From the NCBI GenBank assembly GCA_002298075.1, contig DBLW01000085.1, forward strand, positions 1-6,454: 6,454 nucleotides of DNA. Direction: 5' to 3'. The position numbers were made by a program, and so were the translations under genes. Below, piece after piece: positions 1-4,548 of the stretch (within the stretch, counting starts at the first letter, position 1; every line of letters begins with the position of its first letter). The notes under the pieces were generated by a model that had not been told where the DNA came from, ran no database searches, and saw only the letters and a list, made by a program, of their open reading frames with translations. This DNA is from Bacteroidales bacterium UBA714 (GTDB lineage: Bacteria; Bacteroidota; Bacteroidia; Bacteroidales; UBA932).

Positions 1-523
1 GAACACCGAGAAAGACATCGGCACTGCGCTGATAAAGCTGGCATGAGAGCCTGCCGTCAGCCACATAGAACTGGAACAGCGAATGGCAAGGAGGCAGAGC
101 CATCTTGTCAACTTCCGCCACATTCCAGGCCGACACTATCATACGGCGCGAATCCGGATTGTTCCTTATTGTCTCCACCACATTGGAAAGCTGGTCTATC
201 GTGCTTCCGTCAGGACAAGGCCAGCTGCGCCACTGATGCCCATAGACAGGACCCAAATCACCGTTTTCGTCAGCCCACTCATCCCAGATTGAAACTCCGT
301 GGTCTTTCAGATACTTTATGTTCGTATCACCTGAAATAAACCACAGAAGCTCATATATTATCGACTTCAGATGCACTTTCTTTGTGGTGAGCAGCGGAAA
401 TCCCTCGCTCAAGTCAAAACGCATCTGGTGGCCGAATATGCTCTGCGTACCCACACCGGTGCGGTCTTCCTTCATGACTCCGTTTTCGCGTATATGCCGA
501 AGAAGATCAAGATATTGTTTCAT
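1..523 (-). CDS. thyA: Thymidylate synthase, N-terminal two-thirds (cut by window edge)
   Basis: This enzyme makes dTMP from dUMP using 5,10-methylenetetrahydrofolate as methyl donor and reductant, in the cytosol. The 174 visible residues begin MKQYLDLLRHI, and the residue numbering matches E. coli ThyA exactly. Arg21 (in EDRTGVG), Glu58 (YELLWF), Trp80 and Trp83 (SIWDEW), the Arg126-Arg127 phosphate-binding pair (PDSRRMIVSAWN), the catalytic nucleophile Cys146 in PPCHSLFQFYV, and Arg166/Asp169 in QLYQRSADVFLGV are all present. E. coli ThyA has 264 residues, so roughly 90 C-terminal residues, including the rest of the dUMP-binding region, lie beyond base 1. The ATG at 523-521 is chosen because it gives the exact family N-terminus. 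The gene follows galM after 29 bases with no promoter-like box or terminator between them, so read-through from galM is likely. In many bacteria folA (dihydrofolate reductase) follows thyA, but that position is outside this window. Identification is essentially certain. Confidence 0.98.
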   Translation of the reverse strand, partial: MKQYLDLLRHIRENGVMKEDRTGVGTQSIFGHQMRFDLSEGFPLLTTKKVHLKSIIYELLWFISGDTNIKYLKDHGVSIWDEWADENGDLGPVYGHQWRSWPCPDGSTIDQLSNVVETIRNNPDSRRMIVSAWNVAEVDKMALPPCHSLFQFYVADGRLSCQLYQRSADVFLGV

Positions 524-552
524 GTGAAATCCGTTTAAATCCGCACTGAATG

Positions 553-1605
553 TCAGTTCCTGACTCCGAAAGCAAATATTATGGCCTGCCCGTAAACCTC
601 ACCTGGCCTGAGCACCGGTGACGGATAATCCTCCTTGTTAGGCGCATCAGGGAAATTCTGGCACTCTATGGCAACACCTGAATAATCCTCATACACATGG
701 CCGTTCTTTCCCTCCGGACACCCTGCAAGCCAGTTTCCGGTATATACCTGCACGCCAGGCTGGGTCGTAAGGACCTCAAGTGTCCTGCCGCTTTCCGGAG
801 AATACAGCAAGGCAGCGCTCTGCAGCTGCCCCTGCTCAGCACCGTCTATAACCCAGCAGTTGTCATATCCCTTTCCGTATTTCAGCGCAGGAAAATCAGC
901 ACCGATATCCTGCCCGAGAGCCTTCTCATTGACAAAATCCATAGGAGTACCGGCCACTGGCTCACTCTCTCCCAAAGGAATGAGAGTCTCATCAGTAGGA
1001 AGATACTCCGAAGCATTTAGACTCAGGACATGGCCCAATACAGACCCGCTTCCCTCGCCGTTCAGATTGAAATATGCATGATTGGTAAGATTGATTACAG
1101 TCGGTGCATCAGACTCTGCCGTAAGAGTAAGGCGAAGTTCATTTTCCTCGCTCCAGTCATAGCGTGCAATCACTTTCACAGCTCCTGGATAGCCCTGCTC
1201 ACCATCCTCGGAATAATACATGAACTCCACGCCGGATTCATGCTCACGGCTTTCCCATACCTTGTTCTGGAAACCATCCGGACCGCCATGGAGATGGTTC
1301 GGGCCATTGTTGACAGGAAGCTCATGCTCTTTTCCGTCAAGGACAAAGCGTCCCCCGGCAATCCTGTTCGCATATCTTCCCGGAATCTTTCCGGCACAAG
1401 GACCGTCCCCGAAATAGCTCAAGGCTTCCGGATAACCCAAAACAACATCCGAAAGTTTGCCATCCTTGTCAGGAACAACAACAGACACAATGCCCGCCCC
1501 CACATCGGAAAGCTGCACATATGCTCCGCTGCCGTTCTGAACAGTATAAAGGAAAATGTCCTTACCGCATGGGGACTTGCCCCACAATTCTTTTTTTATT
1601 TCCAT
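553..1605 (-). CDS. galM: Aldose 1-epimerase (galactose mutarotase), cytosolic
   Basis: This enzyme interconverts the alpha and beta anomers of galactose, glucose and related aldoses, and feeds the Leloir pathway. At 350 residues it has the normal family length. Family motifs appear in order: GRYANRIAGGRF (Arg81), NGPNHLHGG (His104, His106), NLTNHAYFNL (His176), GYDNCWV (Asp248) and VAIECQNFPDAPN (Glu314). By comparison with structurally characterised mutarotases, Glu314 is the expected general base, His176 the general acid, and Arg81, His106 and Asp248 bind substrate. The N-terminus (MEIKKELWG) has no signal peptide or lipobox, so this is a cytosolic form, unlike the exported GalM-like proteins also found in Bacteroidota. 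The ATG at 1605-1603 is the first in frame after the upstream gene ends and fits the family start. It lies 43 bases after the DUF5106 gene and 29 bases before thyA. No galK or galT is visible nearby, so the link to galactose use is inferred from the family only. Confidence 0.96.
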   Translation of the reverse strand: MEIKKELWGKSPCGKDIFLYTVQNGSGAYVQLSDVGAGIVSVVVPDKDGKLSDVVLGYPEALSYFGDGPCAGKIPGRYANRIAGGRFVLDGKEHELPVNNGPNHLHGGPDGFQNKVWESREHESGVEFMYYSEDGEQGYPGAVKVIARYDWSEENELRLTLTAESDAPTVINLTNHAYFNLNGEGSGSVLGHVLSLNASEYLPTDETLIPLGESEPVAGTPMDFVNEKALGQDIGADFPALKYGKGYDNCWVIDGAEQGQLQSAALLYSPESGRTLEVLTTQPGVQVYTGNWLAGCPEGKNGHVYEDYSGVAIECQNFPDAPNKEDYPSPVLRPGEVYGQAIIFAFGVRN

Positions 1606-1635
1606 ATCTCAGTCGTGTTTCTGTCCAAAATCTCT

Positions 1636-1666
1636 CAAAGTTATGTCTAATCCGCGAGGTTTTCAA
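1636..1666 (-). promoter_or_regulatory. Candidate Bacteroidota-type promoter for galM-thyA
   Basis: On the minus strand TAACTTTG (1643-1636) is an exact match to the Bacteroidota -7 consensus TAnnTTTG. A TTG (1666-1664) lies 20 bases upstream of it, where the -33 TTTG-type element is expected. The -7 box ends 30 bases before the galM ATG, a normal leader length. The -33 part overlaps the end of the DUF5106 coding sequence. Both elements are seen directly; promoter activity is inferred. Confidence 0.5.
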
Positions 1667-2603
1667 GAAAAGAAATGACTTTCTGCTCGGGAGCATCTTT
1701 CATGAGCACCCTTTTCTCCCTGTCAAGAAGATACAGCGAAGGTATGGCGCGGACATCATAAATCCCGTCTCCCCTTATGACAAGGTCCGGGTCAAAGCCG
1801 TTATGCCAATCGGCAGGATAAACCGGCATATATGAGAGCCATGCCCCGATATCCTCATCTATGTATATGTTGACCACGGCAAGGACACCGTCGCGGACCT
1901 GAGACGCTATCACAGGGCTGTTCCCGAGCATGCCAATAATGTTTTTGCAAGCCTCGCATCCAGGATTGCTGAAAAAAAGCAAAGTATATTCAGCATCCAC
2001 GCCATACAAAGTGCCAATGCGCCCGGATTTGTCCGAAAACCGGAAATCAGCCGCACGGGAACCCACGCAGTTCATGGAGCAAAGCCTTGTCTCACGTTCA
2101 TATTTCCCCCTCATCAGAGGGTCAAGCCCCTCATATGACGAAAGACGGCTCACAAACGGAAGATAAAGGTCCTCATTCCGCAGAGGTGAGTTCGGGTCAT
2201 AAAAATATTTTTGAGAAAGCTCAACGAAAGTTTCAAATACATTTGACGACGTGTCTTTGCGCTCACAAGCGACGGCCCTGTCATAAAGCCTTGCCACCGC
2301 CTTTCTTGCCTCCGGAATGCCCACAGCATCAAGCAGCATAGTCCAGTCCGCGAACTTCTGCTCTACTTCATCCTTCCTCACCCCGCTCACAAGGGATGAA
2401 TCACATGGAAAATGCCGTGAAGTGTCAGTGATGCCGTTCCAATAATTCATGGCAAGATACCCGGCAATCTGCGCGCTTTCATCCATCATCGAAGGCACGC
2501 GGACATCAGGAAAAGGCAGAGCCTTGAATTGCTCTGCCTTCCTCTCTGCGCAGCATACGGCCAAAGCCGAAGCCACTATAAATAAATACAGTCTATTTTT
2601 CAT
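1647..2603 (-). CDS. Exported DUF5106 / thioredoxin-fold protein
   Basis: This 318-residue envelope protein has a hydrophobic export signal (residues 5-16, LYLFIVASALAV) followed by Cys17-Cys18. A lipoprotein anchor at one of these cysteines is possible, but Val at -1 of Cys17 makes the lipobox non-canonical. Residues about 40-180 match my memory of the Bacteroidota domain DUF5106, including YWNGITDTS near 54-62 and the signature YFYDPNSPLRNEDLYLPF (133-150). Residues about 183-318 form a TlpA/thioredoxin-like domain with ADFRFSDKSG, LLFFSNPGCEACK (CxxC at Cys216-Cys219), VVNIYIDEDIGAWLSYMP, and a cis-Pro loop AIPSLYLLD (Pro288). The CxxC and cis-Pro predict thiol-disulfide exchange in the periplasm; the substrate is unknown. 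Cys175 and Cys179 at the domain junction are additional cysteines. The ATG at 2603-2601 lies inside the end of the phosphate transporter gene (11-base overlap), and no Shine-Dalgarno sequence is seen, which suggests translational coupling. The gene ends with TAG. Family assignment is strong; specific function is unknown. Confidence 0.93.
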   Translation of the reverse strand: MKNRLYLFIVASALAVCCAERKAEQFKALPFPDVRVPSMMDESAQIAGYLAMNYWNGITDTSRHFPCDSSLVSGVRKDEVEQKFADWTMLLDAVGIPEARKAVARLYDRAVACERKDTSSNVFETFVELSQKYFYDPNSPLRNEDLYLPFVSRLSSYEGLDPLMRGKYERETRLCSMNCVGSRAADFRFSDKSGRIGTLYGVDAEYTLLFFSNPGCEACKNIIGMLGNSPVIASQVRDGVLAVVNIYIDEDIGAWLSYMPVYPADWHNGFDPDLVIRGDGIYDVRAIPSLYLLDREKRVLMKDAPEQKVISFLENLAD

Positions 2604-4455
2604 TTTTTACGATTGCCGCTTCAGAAATGTTGATGAGGAAGTCACCTATCTTCTCAAGCTCGGCAACAACATCCATATAATAGACTCCCGTAAGGTAATG
2701 GTAGCTGTCGCTCTCGATATTGGTTATATGCTCTTCCCTGAGATGATTCCTGCATTCATTGATGTTATATTCGCAATTGACAGCATTGGAAATCTCCTTC
2801 AGTTCCCCATTCCTGAGATTCTCAATCATGACGTCATACCCGCGCTGCACAACATCCAGCATTCTGTTCAGACGGTCAAGAAGAGACTTGTCAAACACTT
2901 TTCCGTGAGCATTCTTCCTTTTGAGGATACGGCCTATAGCCTCTCCTGAATCTCCGAGGGACTCCATCTCCCCGATTATCTTGTACATTGCCTTAACCCT
3001 TTCAGACGCCTCGTCGCTGATGTCATTCTTTGAAACCTCGTTCAGATATGAAGCTATCTCAAATTCTATCCTGTCGGTAATCTCCTCGTATTTCACGAGC
3101 TTGTCATTGACAGCATTGAATTTCTCCGGGTCCTGCTCATTCACGGCAGCCTTGATATATCCGAATCCCTTGTTGCATATCTCTGCGAAATGCACAACTT
3201 CGTGCTGTGCCTCATTGAGAGAAAGCTCAGCCGTGCTCAGAGGACCTCCGGCGATATACTTCAGCCTGAATACTTCTTCCTCACCCTTAGGCTCCTTGAC
3301 CATCCATGTCACGACCTTCACGATAAGAGGCACAAACCATATCAGTATCAAAGTATTGGTCACATTGAAAAGCGTATGCAGAGCTGCGATTCCGTAAAGT
3401 ATGGCATTCTTCGACACCTGGAAAGCATGCTGGGCGGACGACATGTCAGCCTGTGCGGCAGAGAGCGCAGCCTGTGCCTCAGACATTCCCGTTCCGGAAA
3501 TCGTCGCCACTTTCATGGCCTCCTGGGCACTTACAAGGGCTTCCTGCGCCCTCATTGAAGCCTCGTTTGCCCCTACCATATCAACAGACATCGGGTCAAC
3601 ACCTCCGAGAGTCATCATTATATATCCTATAAACCTTACGATAGGATAGAACAGGGCAAGTACCCAAAGCACACCGAAAACATTGAATATAAGATGCGCG
3701 CGTGCGGCTCTCTTTGCCGATACATTGGCAACCATGGCAGCTATGTTGGCCGTAATCGTAGTTCCGATGTTTTCTCCGAGCACCATCGCAATGGCAAGAG
3801 GAAAATCAATAAGACCGGAAGTGGCAAGAAGCATCGTTATGGCCATTGTCGCGCTCGAAGCCTGGAGAACCACCGTAAGGACGGCACCTGCCAAAAGGAA
3901 AAGCAGAACCGAACCGAATCCGTAATGGTTGATAAGCCCGAAGAAAGTCAGCATCTGAGGCTGGTATGCCCCAAGAAGCTCATTCGAGAAATCCTTCATG
4001 AAAGTCAGTCCGACATACATGATGGAGAAACCTATCAGGAACTGCCCAAGATTCTTCATCATATCCTTCTTGGACGAGAACATCAGGAAGCCGAAAGCCA
4101 TCATCGGCACGGCGAACAATGCGATATTGACAGAAAATCCGAGTGAAGTGACCCATGCCGTGAGCGTTGTTCCGATATTGGCTCCCATAATGACTCCGAC
4201 AGCATTGCCCAAGGACAGCAAGCCTGCGTTCACGAAGCTCACTACCATGATTGTAGTCGCAGATGAGGATTGGACAAGGGCGGTCAGGACCGTACCGGTA
4301 AGAACACGCTTGAAAGCATTTGAGGTCATAGAGGCCATGAAAGACCTGAGGCGGTCTCCGGCCGATTTCTGCAAACCTTCGCTCATGAGTGCCATTCCGA
4401 AGAGAAACATGCATAGGGCACCGAAAAGCGACAGTACATGTAGAACAGTTGTCAT
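2593..4455 (-). CDS. Na+/phosphate cotransporter with C-terminal PhoU-like domain
   Basis: This 620-residue inner-membrane protein of the NptA/YjbB (PF02690) family is expected to move inorganic phosphate with Na+. The two inverted transporter repeats are clear. The first carries QSSSATT (Gln62-Thr68) and GANIGTT (91-97). The second carries QASSAT (Gln198-Thr203) and GENIGTT (227-233). These QSS motifs form the substrate and ion path in the SLC34-like fold. Hydrophobic segments run through roughly 1-285 and resume at about 351-385. Residues about 405-615 are an acidic and basic helical PhoU-like domain, presumably cytosolic and regulatory. Between residues 285 and 350 is an unusual Ala/Gln heptad-rich loop, described separately. 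The start ATG at 4455-4453 gives the normal N-terminus (a membrane helix directly preceding FLFGMALMSEGLQ). The gene is first in a four-gene minus-strand run and overlaps the next gene by 11 bases. Direction of transport (import or export) cannot be decided: E. coli YjbB is reported to export phosphate. Confidence 0.95.
   Translation of the reverse strand: MTTVLHVLSLFGALCMFLFGMALMSEGLQKSAGDRLRSFMASMTSNAFKRVLTGTVLTALVQSSSATTIMVVSFVNAGLLSLGNAVGVIMGANIGTTLTAWVTSLGFSVNIALFAVPMMAFGFLMFSSKKDMMKNLGQFLIGFSIMYVGLTFMKDFSNELLGAYQPQMLTFFGLINHYGFGSVLLFLLAGAVLTVVLQASSATMAITMLLATSGLIDFPLAIAMVLGENIGTTITANIAAMVANVSAKRAARAHLIFNVFGVLWVLALFYPIVRFIGYIMMTLGGVDPMSVDMVGANEASMRAQEALVSAQEAMKVATISGTGMSEAQAALSAAQADMSSAQHAFQVSKNAILYGIAALHTLFNVTNTLILIWFVPLIVKVVTWMVKEPKGEEEVFRLKYIAGGPLSTAELSLNEAQHEVVHFAEICNKGFGYIKAAVNEQDPEKFNAVNDKLVKYEEITDRIEFEIASYLNEVSKNDISDEASERVKAMYKIIGEMESLGDSGEAIGRILKRKNAHGKVFDKSLLDRLNRMLDVVQRGYDVMIENLRNGELKEISNAVNCEYNINECRNHLREEHITNIESDSYHYLTGVYYMDVVAELEKIGDFLINISEAAIVKNEK
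3415..3549 (-). repeat. 21-base / 7-residue Ala-Gln repeat block inside the phosphate transporter
   Basis: The transporter loop holds five in-frame copies of a seven-residue unit AQxAxxx. Two are in tandem at residues 303-316 (AQEALVS, AQEAMKV; bases 3549-3508). Three are in tandem at residues 327-347 (AQAALSA, AQADMSS, AQHAFQV; bases 3477-3415), with the fourth position varying to Asp in the middle one. A ten-residue linker (317-326, ATISGTGMSE) separates the blocks. At DNA level the 10-mer cagcctgtgc recurs exactly 21 bases apart (3447 and 3468), consistent with internal duplication of a 21-base unit. The period and the small-residue pattern suggest an alanine-rich helix or coiled coil. By the positive-inside rule (Lys249, Arg250 and Arg253 before the preceding helix) and the cytosolic PhoU-like tail, the loop is probably periplasmic. 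Confidence 0.75.
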
Positions 4456-4465
4456 ATATTCGTTT

Positions 4466-4479
4466 TTAAATTAATTTAA
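4466..4479. promoter_or_regulatory. 14-base perfect AT palindrome in the phosphate transporter leader
   Basis: TTAAATTAATTTAA is a perfect 14-base palindrome lying 11-24 bases upstream of the transporter start codon, inside its predicted 5' leader. It could be an operator half of the divergent region. It contains only A and T in an AT-rich spacer, so chance is a serious alternative. No matching regulator gene is visible. Confidence 0.25.
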
Positions 4480-4491
4480 GCGAATAGGGCG

Positions 4492-4499
4492 CAAAAATA
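4492..4499 (-). promoter_or_regulatory. -7 box for the minus-strand operon
   Basis: TATTTTTG on the minus strand (4499-4492) fits the Bacteroidota -7 consensus TAnnTTTG. It ends 36 bases before the transporter ATG, predicting a leader of about 30 bases. No good TTTG -33 element is seen about 20 bases upstream, so the call rests on the -7 box and position. It is the only such box in the gap that faces the four-gene run. Confidence 0.45.
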
Positions 4500-4510
4500 T
4501 AAAAAATAAT

Positions 4511-4518
4511 TAGATTTG
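4511..4518 (+). promoter_or_regulatory. -7 box for the metallopeptidase-propeller gene
   Basis: TAGATTTG on the plus strand is an exact TAnnTTTG match ending 30 bases before the ATG at 4549, predicting a leader of about 25 bases. A clear -33 TTTG is not visible at the usual spacing. It lies only 11 bases from the oppositely facing -7 box at 4492-4499, so the two promoters overlap and may compete for polymerase. Confidence 0.45.
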
Positions 4519-4548
4519 CGACCTTTAAAGAAGAGAAATCGCCTATTC

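Noticed and set aside
524..552. Possible terminator or promoter between galM and thyA
   Set aside because: The 29-base gap has no GC-rich hairpin with a T-run and no TAnnTTTG box, so it looks like a simple intra-operon spacer.
1587..1599. Run of seven A residues at the start of galM as a programmed slippage site
   Set aside because: It encodes Lys-Lys in the normal frame, and the frame is intact on both sides. There is no second product or downstream structure to justify recoding.
1030..1650. 206-residue plus-strand open frame opposite galM
   Set aside because: It is antisense to a complete galM carrying all catalytic motifs. Its translation shows no family motif, and no promoter or start context supports it.
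3998..4474. 158-residue plus-strand open frame opposite the transporter's N-terminal half
   Set aside because: It mirrors hydrophobic transporter codons on the opposite strand, has no recognisable domain, and runs into the promoter gap. It is a shadow.
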